Shown one piece after another: positions 34,553 to 42,892 of a stretch of DNA of 62,761 nt. Where the stretch lies: positions 1-62,761 of the forward strand of contig LRSL01000001.1 of NCBI GenBank assembly GCA_001563335.1. The letters run 5' to 3'. The stretch is from Candidatus Thorarchaeota archaeon SMTZ1-45 (GTDB taxonomy: Archaea > Asgardarchaeota > Thorarchaeia > Thorarchaeales > Thorarchaeaceae). The notes under the pieces are model-generated. The model ran no database searches, had not been told where the DNA came from, and saw nothing but the letters and a program-made list of their open reading frames with translations. Within the stretch, counting starts at the first letter, position 1. Every line of letters starts with the position of its first letter. Both the position numbers and the translations under genes were made by a program.

Positions 34553-34628
34553 TTATACCTGCGCCGAAGAATTTCGAATCAGATATCGCCTTATCCTTTT
34601 CTTTTTTTTTGGAGAAATCTTGAAGAAC

Positions 34629-35612
34629 TCAGAGTTTGGGAACGATATAGTCTTTCAGTATCCTGATGGTATCTAACCCGTTCTTCCGAAGATCACCAAC
34701 CATAGGAAGACCCAGAATGAGAATGTCCGTTTCATTCTTGTATTTGGAGAGTTCCTCCAAAGCTGAATCTATAGTGCCTGAAATATACTTTGAAAGCATA
34801 ACATCTAGGATCTTTGGTTTTCGGTCGTCAGTTATCTCTTCGAACAACCAGTGCTGATTCAAAAGATCCTTCTTCTTCGCTTCAAAATCATTAGCATCCT
34901 CCCCAATTACCGATGTGCAAAGATAAAGAGACCATTTCAATTCATCAAAGTCACGTCCAACCCTGTCACATGCTTCTCTCATGCGATCTTTTTTGGCCAC
35001 GTAATCTTCGGGTGTTTCGGAATCATAGTTCAGTCCATCCGCGTAACGTGCTATTATTTCCTCCATCATCGGAGTCTTCAGCTTCTGATTTCCAACCCAG
35101 ATGGGAATACGGGGTTTCTGTACCGGTTTCGGTAGGAACATGGTTTCTTTGATGCTATAGTATTCTCCCTCAAAGCTTGGTCTATCTTCTGTCCAGAGAA
35201 GATTGATTATCTGAATAGCCTCTCTCAGCTGGAGAATTCTTGTCTTGGTGGAAGGAAATGGGTAGCCATATGCTTCATACTCTGTTTCCTTCCATCCTGC
35301 TCCAATACCAAAGTCTATCCTTCCATACGATGCGTTATCCAAGGTCGCTACAATCTTGGCTAATTGTGCTGGATTTCGATAGGATTGGCATGTGACTACT
35401 GTTCCCAATCGAATGCGTTCTGTCTGTGGAGTTAGTAACGCGAGAAGTGTCCATGCATCATGGGCTTGCTTCTCTACACTATCGGGATTTCCAAAGAAGT
35501 GATCCGAAACCGTGAAGCTATAGAAGTTGGCATCTTCAACAGCCTTTGCAAGAGTCACTATGTCTTCGTAGGTATACCCCATTTGAGGCTCAATTTGGAT
35601 TCCAATCTTCAA
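34629..35612 (-). CDS. LLM-class (luciferase-like, F420/FMN) oxidoreductase
   Basis: A 327-residue TIM-barrel oxidoreductase of the bacterial luciferase-like superfamily. Diagnostic pieces are MKIGIQIEP, FTVSDHFFG, RIRLGTVVTCQSYRNPAQLAK, LDNASYGRIDFGIGAGWKE and PRIPIWVGNQ. In archaea most such enzymes use F420H2. TTG 35612, with AGGTG nine bases before, is preferred to GTG 35624. Upstream lies an inverted repeat at 35659-35678 over a TATA-like element, so expression may be regulated. Substrate unknown. Confidence 0.88.
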   Translation of the reverse strand: MKIGIQIEPQMGYTYEDIVTLAKAVEDANFYSFTVSDHFFGNPDSVEKQAHDAWTLLALLTPQTERIRLGTVVTCQSYRNPAQLAKIVATLDNASYGRIDFGIGAGWKETEYEAYGYPFPSTKTRILQLREAIQIINLLWTEDRPSFEGEYYSIKETMFLPKPVQKPRIPIWVGNQKLKTPMMEEIIARYADGLNYDSETPEDYVAKKDRMREACDRVGRDFDELKWSLYLCTSVIGEDANDFEAKKKDLLNQHWLFEEITDDRKPKILDVMLSKYISGTIDSALEELSKYKNETDILILGLPMVGDLRKNGLDTIRILKDYIVPKL

Positions 35613-35658
35613 ACTACCACGCACCTAATGATTAGACTGCCATCACGCGTATAATAAC

Positions 35659-35678
35659 TTGTTATATTTACGTAACAA
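35659..35678. promoter_or_regulatory. Inverted repeat in promoter of the LLM oxidoreductase gene
   Basis: TTGTTA at 35659-35664 and TAACAA at 35673-35678 form a perfect dyad with an eight-base A/T-rich spacer (TATTTACG). It lies 47 bases before the likely TTG start, overlapping the expected TATA region on the minus strand, where a repressor could act. Confidence 0.4.
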
Positions 35679-35701
35679 ACACGTAGGTGAGATAGCTGAA
35701 C

Positions 35702-36835
35702 TCAGCTCTTGCGAAATCTCTTCCTATGTTTTCTTATGCCTTCTGGCCACTCTTCAATCGATCGGCTTAGAGTAGTTGTAAGTTCGATTTTATCAATTGG
35801 AAACTCTGTCAGTGATTTGCACTCAAAAAGAGGTGTGACATCGAGAGATATTAGTTCGTTATCGTCTAGTTTCAGAAACTCCAGTTTTGTGCAGTTCTTC
35901 AAAGGCGAGAGCTCGACTTCTTTGAGACTCATTCCATCTATAGTTAGTATTTTCAAATCCCTACATTCTGATAATGGGCTCAAGTCGATTTCTGAAGTCT
36001 TGTTTATTCCAATGTTTAGGGCATCCAATTTGAGGCAAGAAGTGAGTGGTGTGAGATCTATAGTTTCAAGATCATTGTCTGTAAGGTCAAGATACTCTAG
36101 ATTTGGGCAGGATGCTAGTGGGGAAAGATCAATTGTTTCTAGATGGTTCATATAGAGGATTAACTCCTTCAGTTTAGCACTCCCCGATAAGGGTGCTAGG
36201 TTGATTGTCTTGAGTTGATTTAGACCAAGATTGATTCTAGTAAGTCTGTGAAGGTTGTGTATCTCTTCCAAATGGAACTCGGTAAGACCATGATGTTCTG
36301 CTTCTAGGACGGTTCGACCACGAGTTACTGGGAGCTTTTTTGGGAGTTCTTGCTTTTTCGGTCCAAAACGAGAGTTTCTGAATTCGTGCCAAATCGCATA
36401 GACTATAATAGTAATTGAAGCGCCTATCTTGACTCCTTCTCCAAACAGCGTCAAGGCATTAGCTCCAGTGAGAGCACCTATTCTTGCAGCCGCTACAGTC
36501 ACTATGAAGCCCATCAGAATACACGAAGCAAGTAGGAAAACTATGAATCCCTTTGGAGAATAAAACTTGAACCCGGAAGGTTCAGAATCTGCCAAGTCTG
36601 ACGACTTCGTTGATTTGTTTTGTCTGTCTTTGTATAGATTATACTCATACTCGAGATATGTTACCAAAAAAATCAGCCCTGATATGCCTCCGCCAAAAGC
36701 CATGACAGTCCAGAAAATTCTAGCCAATATTGTTGTACTGAGAAAACCTAGAATGTTCCAAGTAACGAAACTGATGATAAGACCAAAAACGAGCCCAATT
36801 ATTACTAGCTTTTCGCGTGATATCCTGCCTGGCAT
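35702..36835 (-). CDS. Membrane protein with SDS22-like leucine-rich repeats
   Basis: A 377-residue protein. Two hydrophobic pairs at the N-terminus (residues about 10-55 and 95-150) give about four TM helices with a charged loop between them. Residues about 175-365 are seven to eight leucine-rich repeats of 22-23 residues of the SDS22 type, consensus LEYLDLTDNDLETIDLTPL. The repeats would lie in the cytoplasm and bind a partner. ATG 36835 is seven bases from GGGAG. LRR proteins of this type are common partners of signalling proteins in eukaryotes and occur in Asgard genomes. No catalytic domain is attached. Confidence 0.8.
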   Translation of the reverse strand: MPGRISREKLVIIGLVFGLIISFVTWNILGFLSTTILARIFWTVMAFGGGISGLIFLVTYLEYEYNLYKDRQNKSTKSSDLADSEPSGFKFYSPKGFIVFLLASCILMGFIVTVAAARIGALTGANALTLFGEGVKIGASITIIVYAIWHEFRNSRFGPKKQELPKKLPVTRGRTVLEAEHHGLTEFHLEEIHNLHRLTRINLGLNQLKTINLAPLSGSAKLKELILYMNHLETIDLSPLASCPNLEYLDLTDNDLETIDLTPLTSCLKLDALNIGINKTSEIDLSPLSECRDLKILTIDGMSLKEVELSPLKNCTKLEFLKLDDNELISLDVTPLFECKSLTEFPIDKIELTTTLSRSIEEWPEGIRKHRKRFRKS

Positions 36836-37007
36836 TTGCACGCTCCCAACAATGTGTGCTCGTGAAAGCCTTTCTATCTTGCTCTCCGCACTGATATCTC
36901 AAAGCTATTGTTAGCCGAATCCTATTTATGATAGATATCTCCAGCAAAGCCTTGCTTTCGACAATTACCGAATCAGCCCTTATGGCTGAAGATGGAGGAT
37001 TAGTCAT

Positions 37008-38525
37008 TTGGTAGAGTACAATAAGGTCACTGACGAGGTGGTCAAAAAACTCACTGCGATATGTGGTGAGAAATATGTCACCACCAGTGAACCACTTCGT
37101 CATAGCTATATGGCTCGAGGGATTATGGGCCTCGAGGCTGTCGTTCCGGAGGTTATTATAAGACCTGCAAGTGCTGAGGAAGTATCCAAGATTCTCATCG
37201 TTGCGAACGAGAACCTTAGTCCTGTAACCCCCGCATCTGGAGGCCTCAGTGGAGGCTTTGCATTACCAGCAATCGAGCCTGGCGGAATCTACATGGACAT
37301 GACTCGGATGGACAAAATGGAAGTAGACACTGAGAATAGAGTCATGGTTGTAGAGCCAGGTGTCCGGTCTGGTGATGCGTGGAGAATTTTCAAGACCAAA
37401 TATCCCGACTGGGCTCCACCAATTCCTGATGGTGCACCACCAGCGGCTACCGTACTTGGGGACGCCATTGAGCGAGGTTTCTCGCTTGTGACTGGTGTGT
37501 ATGGTCCACAGGCTGACATGATCATGGGTATGGAAATAGTTCTTCCAACTGGTGAAATCTTTCATACTGGTTCTTGGGCATTACCTGGCGCAAAACCCTT
37601 CTATCGCTGGGGAGTTGGTCCGAATCCTGATGGATTGTTTCTTGGATCACAGGGCTCTATGGGTATCATAACAAAATGCGCTATCAAGATGGTGCCACAT
37701 CCCCATTACAAGACAGTAGTTGCATATGGTGGAGAAACTTGGGATGACATCGTCAAACCAGCTTGGGAAATATCCAGACACGAGCTTGGCATTGCAGAAC
37801 GCACTGTCATGGTGCAGGGAGGTAACTACGAGCTTGTAATGACTCGTTGGCCAAAAGAGAATGTCCCAATCGACTATGACTTTTACAAGAAGATTGGTGT
37901 TGACAAGAAGTGGATGAACTATGAATGCTGGGCATGGTCGCAGGAGGAGCTTGACGAAACCCTCAAGGGTATTGACAAGATCTACAAGGACTACGAGGTC
38001 AGGGAGAAACGCACTACTCCAAAACAAGAACTGCATCCAAAGCAGGTCGCATCCCGCCTTAAAAAACCCAACAAGATTGCCATTCCTTATTCGTTATGGC
38101 AAGCTGGATTCTTGTTCATAACTTGGTACTGTCCTTGGCTTGAGAGCAGCAAGATGATGGAGGAGTACTGTGGAGCGATGGCTGACTATGGCTTCCCAGA
38201 AACAATGTGGGTGGCATCCATCGACCACGCACGACAGGCAATTGTCATGCCAATTCTCTGTTTTGACTGGACAGAGCCTGGCATCATGGAGAAGATTCGG
38301 GAATTCAACCTGGAAACCACCAAGAGTTTCCTGAAGAAAGGTTGGCTCAATTATAGGCCTGATCCATTTGTCCACGCTCCTCAGACTTTCAGTCAGGCAA
38401 AGGAGTACTACAAGATGCTGGTCAAATTCCGAAAGGTCTTGGACCCGAACTTGATACTGCACCCAGGTCGTCTCGCAATCCCATGGGAGAGTGTTACGGA
38501 TCTTCCCAACCCCGTAAAGGAATGA
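37008..38525 (+). CDS. FAD-linked oxidase (PCMH fold; GlcD / vanillyl-alcohol oxidase type)
   Basis: A 505-residue flavoprotein with the FAD_binding_4 (PCMH) fold. FAD-site segments are PASAEEVSKIL, ASGGLSGGFALPA, RVMVVEPGV and the YGPQADMIMGMEIVLPTGE strand, with PDGLFLGSQGSMGIITKCAI as a hallmark of the p-cresol methylhydroxylase/vanillyl oxidase branch. The C-terminal domain (residues 260-495) holds LDPNLILHPGRL. TTG 37008 is set by GGAGG nine bases before. It is followed by a CCG-type iron-sulfur protein that would take its electrons, as GlcD-GlcF pairs do. Substrate may be a 2-hydroxy acid or an aromatic alcohol. Confidence 0.87.
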   Translation: MVEYNKVTDEVVKKLTAICGEKYVTTSEPLRHSYMARGIMGLEAVVPEVIIRPASAEEVSKILIVANENLSPVTPASGGLSGGFALPAIEPGGIYMDMTRMDKMEVDTENRVMVVEPGVRSGDAWRIFKTKYPDWAPPIPDGAPPAATVLGDAIERGFSLVTGVYGPQADMIMGMEIVLPTGEIFHTGSWALPGAKPFYRWGVGPNPDGLFLGSQGSMGIITKCAIKMVPHPHYKTVVAYGGETWDDIVKPAWEISRHELGIAERTVMVQGGNYELVMTRWPKENVPIDYDFYKKIGVDKKWMNYECWAWSQEELDETLKGIDKIYKDYEVREKRTTPKQELHPKQVASRLKKPNKIAIPYSLWQAGFLFITWYCPWLESSKMMEEYCGAMADYGFPETMWVASIDHARQAIVMPILCFDWTEPGIMEKIREFNLETTKSFLKKGWLNYRPDPFVHAPQTFSQAKEYYKMLVKFRKVLDPNLILHPGRLAIPWESVTDLPNPVKE

Positions 38526-38539
38526 AACCAAGGTGCAAA

Positions 38540-38568
38540 TTATGTTACAAAACATAACCACTATATAT
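38540..38568 (+). promoter_or_regulatory. Palindrome plus TATA box ahead of the iron-sulfur gene
   Basis: TTATGTT (38540-38546) and AACATAA (38551-38557) form a perfect dyad with a four-base spacer, directly followed by TATATAT at 38562-38568. The TATA centre predicts transcription near 38591, just before ATG 38597. The dyad abuts the BRE/TFB site, a position used by archaeal regulators. It gives the iron-sulfur gene its own promoter although it follows the flavoprotein gene. Confidence 0.5.
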
Positions 38569-38596
38569 GCTAATGATACAAGGAGGAACGATTGAG

Positions 38597-39913
38597 ATGA
38601 CAAGTCTAGAAGACCTTCGCAGGATCAATGCACGGTGCATTCACTGTCGAGCATGCCAGTACGCCTACTCTGGTGAGCCTGATAAAGAGGGCGAGACCGA
38701 GGAATATACTGGAATGCTTCAGGGTTGTCCTGCTGGTTTATACTTTGGCTGGGAAGGCTACTTCAACTCAGGCAAGCAGTGGATGGCACGAGCATTCCTG
38801 AATGGTGAGCTCCCTGCTAGCAAGGAACTGCTTGAAGTAACTGAAGCATGTACAACATGTGGAATGTGTGAAACCCAATGTCCAAACTACATTGATACAG
38901 TCCATGTGACAGAGGCACTCCGAGCTGCGTTGATTGAGGCTGGTGTTGAGCCCCTTGACAAACACAAAGTCTTTGGAGAACGTGTGGATACGAAAGACCT
39001 CCGAAATCCATACAAGGGAGCTAGGGAGGAGCGTACCAAGTGGCTTGGAGAATACACTGACGTCATTGACAAGCCCGATGCAAAAGTTGCTTACTATGTT
39101 GGTTGCACTGCAGCATATAGGCAGCAACACATTGCCGACCACACAGCAAATATCCTTAGAAAACTTGGCATGGACTTTACAGTTTTGAGTGATGAGGTCT
39201 GCTGTGGCTCACCTATTCTGAGAACCGGACAGAGGGACATCTTTCGAGAAGTGATGAATGAGAACCTTGAGCTGTTCAAGGACTTTGATCTAGTGCTTTT
39301 CAGCTGTGCTGGTTGCTATAAGACCTTCAGGAATGACTATCCCTCGCACAGTGGCAAACCTCTTCCCTTCAAGGTTCGACACGCAGTGGAGTTTGTCTAT
39401 GACCTGCTTGAGGAAGGTAAGATCAAGATTGAGAAGCCCTACAATGAGAAAGTCACGTGGCATGATCCCTGTCACAGTGTTCGACATGTTGGTATTGCTA
39501 TTGAGAAAGAGATACTCAACAATTCGAAGAATTGGTTACTCGATAGCAGAAACGCTGAGAAAGCGAAACAGGCTCACTTTGAGTTGCCTCGTGTAGTTCT
39601 CAATGGCATTCCAGGTCTTGAACTTCGAGAGATGTACCGCATTAAAGGTGATAGCTTCTGTTGCGGCGCTGGTGGTGGTGTGAAGGCACAATTCCCAGAC
39701 CTGGCCCTTTTCGCAGCCAAGGAACGTCTTAAGGAAGCAGCTTCAACTGGTGCTGGCATCTTAATGACATCCTGTCCCTTCTGTGTGACTAACTTCAACG
39801 ATGGCATCAATGCGTTACAGGAAGAGGAGAAAGAAACCAGCAAAGACCTGTCAAATCAGGGCTCAAAGTTGAAAGTAGTTGAGCTTCTAGAGCTTCTTGA
39901 CGAATTACTCTAG
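38597..39913 (+). CDS. Iron-sulfur protein with two CCG domains (GlcF/HdrD type)
   Basis: A 438-residue electron carrier. The N-terminal ferredoxin part has CIHCRACQYAY with a distant GCP and a second cluster set CTTCGMCETQCP; two cysteine-rich CCG domains follow, ending DEVCCGSPILRTG and DSFCCGAGGGVK, as in HdrD, GlcF and LldE-type proteins. Such proteins pass electrons between a flavin oxidase and quinone, disulfide or ferredoxin acceptors. ATG 38597 follows AGGAGG by ten bases. The first cluster motif is unusual in having a long insert (about 25 residues) before its last Cys. Partner of the FAD oxidase upstream. Confidence 0.88.
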   Translation: MTSLEDLRRINARCIHCRACQYAYSGEPDKEGETEEYTGMLQGCPAGLYFGWEGYFNSGKQWMARAFLNGELPASKELLEVTEACTTCGMCETQCPNYIDTVHVTEALRAALIEAGVEPLDKHKVFGERVDTKDLRNPYKGAREERTKWLGEYTDVIDKPDAKVAYYVGCTAAYRQQHIADHTANILRKLGMDFTVLSDEVCCGSPILRTGQRDIFREVMNENLELFKDFDLVLFSCAGCYKTFRNDYPSHSGKPLPFKVRHAVEFVYDLLEEGKIKIEKPYNEKVTWHDPCHSVRHVGIAIEKEILNNSKNWLLDSRNAEKAKQAHFELPRVVLNGIPGLELREMYRIKGDSFCCGAGGGVKAQFPDLALFAAKERLKEAASTGAGILMTSCPFCVTNFNDGINALQEEEKETSKDLSNQGSKLKVVELLELLDELL

Positions 39914-39921
39914 TCAGTAAA

Positions 39922-39950
39922 TTGCTGCGGAAGAATTTCTTCTGCAGCAA
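39922..39950 (+). terminator. 12-bp hairpin after the iron-sulfur gene
   Basis: TTGCTGCGGAAG (39922-39933) pairs with CTTCTGCAGCAA (39939-39950) with one G-T pair and an AATTT loop, followed by a pyrimidine-rich stretch with T-runs. It starts nine bases after the stop and precedes the next gene by 23 bases, consistent with termination of the oxidase/iron-sulfur unit. Confidence 0.55.
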
Positions 39951-39972
39951 CAATCTTCTTTTCTAACTCTAC

Positions 39973-40539
39973 ATGGTGATACTCATGCACAAACCTTCTG
40001 AGCTAGTCACTGTCCAACCTTACAACTCAGAATGGTTAACATGGTTTGAAAGGCTCTCCACGTTTTTGATGACTAAGCTTGGTCAAAATGTTATCAGGAT
40101 TGAACATGTTGGAAGTACAACAATTCCTGGAACTGATGCAAAGCCAATCATCGACATTGATATTGTTATACGATGGTTGGATTTTGATAGAATCAAGTCT
40201 AACCTAGAAAAGATTGGATATGTTCATCTGGGCGATCTTGGAATCACTGGTAGAGAAGTATTTGACTTGAGAGATCTTGAGTTGAAACGACAACTGCCAA
40301 ATCATCATCTCTATGTTTGTGATCAGCACAGTGAGGAGCTTCACCGACATATCGCATTCAGAGATTATCTACGTGAGCATCCTGCTGTTGCCAATGAATA
40401 CTCCAATATCAAGATGCATCTTGTTGAAATGTACTCTGGAAACCGAGAGAGGTACATTCAAGGCAAAGACATTCTGGTTCGTGAAATCTTGGAAAAAGCA
40501 TTACAATGGGTTAAAGATAGAACTCCCTCCCTGCCATGA
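39973..40539 (+). CDS. GrpB family (UPF0157) protein
   Basis: A 188-residue GrpB-domain protein of the nucleotidyltransferase-like fold. The signature IEHVGSTTIPGTDAKPIIDI at about residues 43-62 is clear, followed by a helix and the C-terminal FRDYLREHPAVANEYSNIK typical of the family. Known members have no firm function; some are fused to kinases such as CoaE. It stands alone in a 627-base interval and runs into the convergent MFS gene with no gap. ATG 39973 or an internal ATG at 39985 may be used. Confidence 0.85.
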   Translation: MVILMHKPSELVTVQPYNSEWLTWFERLSTFLMTKLGQNVIRIEHVGSTTIPGTDAKPIIDIDIVIRWLDFDRIKSNLEKIGYVHLGDLGITGREVFDLRDLELKRQLPNHHLYVCDQHSEELHRHIAFRDYLREHPAVANEYSNIKMHLVEMYSGNRERYIQGKDILVREILEKALQWVKDRTPSLP

Positions 40540-40540
40540 T

Positions 40541-41740
40541 TCAATTCTCTCTGAGAATCAGTGCTATTGCTATCATTGCTTCAACTATTAGAGCCAAAAC
40601 AAATAGAGCTGGAATAAAGCTGCTAGTCAGGTCTCTAAGATGCCCTACAAGTATTGGTCCAATAAAGCCCATAGATGCACCTATTGCGAAGAACAATCCA
40701 CTCGCAATGCCTGTGTATTCAGCTCCAACTTCAGGTAGGTCCATCATGACCACAAGCATTAGTGGCATATGTGCCCCACTGACAATGCCATAGATAATTA
40801 GTGAGGTTAAAAGAAACAACCCTAATGAAATTCCTGCAAAGTATATGCAGATGCCCTCTATCAGAAGCACAATAGCAATTACTGGTTTCCTTGAGCCTGC
40901 AAGTGCAACTCCTGGGATGACAGCACTTCCAACAAGCCCAAGCCATGTAGGGATTGACGCCCATAGTCCCGCACCTGCTGGATCCATTCCTTTCTCCTCA
41001 AGAAGAGTTGGAAGCCAATTCCCAAAACCATAGAACACAAGAAAGGACGAAGAACCAATGATTGCCACCATCCAGACAAACTTGTTACTTAGCAAAGAGC
41101 GAAGCGCACTCATCATAGACGTATTTCTAGCATCATTACTTGAGTTGATGGATTGATCTTTTGCCAGTAGAATCCAACTAATTGCTATCAAAAGACCAAC
41201 AATTCCGTAGAATGAGAACACGTTCCGCCACGTACCGACGATTGGGAGAATAAGTGAATTTGTGAATGCCAGTGCTGATGCAGAACCAATAGCCGCTCCA
41301 GTCATGTAAATCCCTGATGCTAAACCTCGCTCCCGCCCCTCAAAAGATGCAGCCACTACTTTCGCCAACCCAACTGAAACTGTTGGTCCTCCAAAACCGA
41401 AAAGGAATACCACAATGAAAAGCGATTCAAAATTGAAGACAAACGATCTGAGAACCGCAGAAGATGAAATTAGGATAAGTCCTAGTGTGATCATTTTCTT
41501 TTGTCCTATGCGATCGATGCTCACACCCACAGGAACTGAAAGAGGGACATACATTAGAATAACGCTACCTAAAATGATGCCCATTTCAACATAGTTCAAT
41601 GTGAGGTCTGCAGATATGACATTTACCAGAGGTGGAAGTGAAGAAAGAATCAGTCCAAATGCAAAATAAACAAGCCATGAGAGTGCTAGGATGATCCACC
41701 TGTAACTAGAAACTTGAGATAGATTGGCACCATCTGTCAT
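40541..41740 (-). CDS. MFS transporter
   Basis: A 399-residue major facilitator with 12 hydrophobic segments. The motif A loop between helices 2 and 3 reads VGVSIDRIGQKKMITLG, and the family pattern continues with GFGGPTVSVGLAKVVA and ERGLASGIYMTGAAIGSA, resembling the CynX/NimT or NarK-like anion-transport branch. It would move a small organic or inorganic anion in symport. Convergent with grpB. Upstream, the 269 bases from 41741 to 42009 hold no gene; only a short repeated CCYATTTAGC was noted there. Confidence 0.88.
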   Translation of the reverse strand: MTDGANLSQVSSYRWIILALSWLVYFAFGLILSSLPPLVNVISADLTLNYVEMGIILGSVILMYVPLSVPVGVSIDRIGQKKMITLGLILISSSAVLRSFVFNFESLFIVVFLFGFGGPTVSVGLAKVVAASFEGRERGLASGIYMTGAAIGSASALAFTNSLILPIVGTWRNVFSFYGIVGLLIAISWILLAKDQSINSSNDARNTSMMSALRSLLSNKFVWMVAIIGSSSFLVFYGFGNWLPTLLEEKGMDPAGAGLWASIPTWLGLVGSAVIPGVALAGSRKPVIAIVLLIEGICIYFAGISLGLFLLTSLIIYGIVSGAHMPLMLVVMMDLPEVGAEYTGIASGLFFAIGASMGFIGPILVGHLRDLTSSFIPALFVLALIVEAMIAIALILREN

Positions 41741-42009
41741 TTCGCGACTCTCCTATGGAGCTGAATAATTGTAAAAACACAATCATAGTCTTGCTGACTT
41801 CGTCAATAGTGCTCTCTGTGTATTAGTTCTTACTATTGATTGAAACCCTATTTAGCCTAAATCCCATTTAGCGTTATCAAATCCAAATTGAGCTCAAGTA
41901 ACTATCCTTATCTAGGAATAAATTCACATTAAGCTCGTTCTGAGATTTTGTATTCAAAGCACTTTTGTCCAAGAATACAGAATCTTTTGTTTTGCATGAG
42001 GTATTACCA

Positions 42010-42873
42010 ATGACAGAAACAATAGTCCGACCCCCCAAATTAGAGGAGCGAACCTCCTTCTATCGAGTATATGGAACAGGAATGCCTAATGTTGATCGAT
42101 TGACATTCGATGGATTCTCACGTTGGTGGAATCGTAGTAAGGTGCAAGGTGATTTACCAAATCTATGGAGGGTCGCGGTTGTCGATAACCAGATTGTAGG
42201 TATAGCAATCAATGCTGTACTTGATAGTCTTAGTTGGGGTGCGATTTGGGAGCTCGTAGTGGATGAAGAATGGAGGAACAAAGGTATAGGCACAAGCCTT
42301 GTTCATGAGTCTGAAAAAGCCCTACTTGAGCGCAACCCAAATCTTACACATTTTGTGTTGGGTGTTAAAATGCACAACCCCCGAGCCATTCCTTTCATCG
42401 AGCGGCTTGGCTATGGCATCCAATCCCTTGTGATACGACTTGATGGGAATGCGGCATCCACATTACCTGAACAAACCCTCGATGTGAATATTGCTAGACT
42501 CGATGATATTCCAACACTATTACACCTTGTCCCTGACAATTACTGGGGTCAAAGTGATCATAAAATGCTTGAATATTCGATTCGTGGAGGAAACTCCTAT
42601 GTTCTGAAAGAGCGGTCTAGCAATATGGTGGTAGGATTTGTTCGCCTTGAGTATGACCCGGACCAGATTGACTCAACAGTCATTACTTTCAGCTATCGAC
42701 CAGGTTATGGCATAAAGGTCATTGACGCTGCTCTCAACGAAGTTGCTACCAGAAAGGCAATCTTCTGGGTGCAGGATAGACATGAGGATATCCTTGACCA
42801 TTTCTATGCTGAAGGATTCCAAAGGACTGAAGCAGAATTTGTGGCGAGAAAAAGGGTCAAGAGCTTTCAATAG
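42010..42873 (+). CDS. GNAT acetyltransferase, tandem domains
   Basis: A 287-residue protein. The first GNAT domain (residues 1-150) holds motif A VVDEEWRNKGIGTSLVHESE, with NKGIG as the CoA pyrophosphate loop, and motif B FVLGVKMHNPRAIPFIERLGY. The second half (160-287) repeats the fold more weakly (ARLDDIPTLLHLV, NMVVGFVRLEYD, FYAEGFQR) and lacks the glycine loop, so it may be structural. ATG 42010 is eight bases from GAGG. Function could be protein or small-molecule N-acetylation. It ends 19 bases before a convergent surface-protein gene. Confidence 0.85.
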   Translation: MTETIVRPPKLEERTSFYRVYGTGMPNVDRLTFDGFSRWWNRSKVQGDLPNLWRVAVVDNQIVGIAINAVLDSLSWGAIWELVVDEEWRNKGIGTSLVHESEKALLERNPNLTHFVLGVKMHNPRAIPFIERLGYGIQSLVIRLDGNAASTLPEQTLDVNIARLDDIPTLLHLVPDNYWGQSDHKMLEYSIRGGNSYVLKERSSNMVVGFVRLEYDPDQIDSTVITFSYRPGYGIKVIDAALNEVATRKAIFWVQDRHEDILDHFYAEGFQRTEAEFVARKRVKSFQ

Positions 42874-42892
42874 TGCAATGCTAGTTTCTCTA

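Noticed and set aside
35702..36300. Direct DNA repeats as a mobile or CRISPR element
   Set aside because: They encode in-frame leucine-rich repeats and diverge at third positions.
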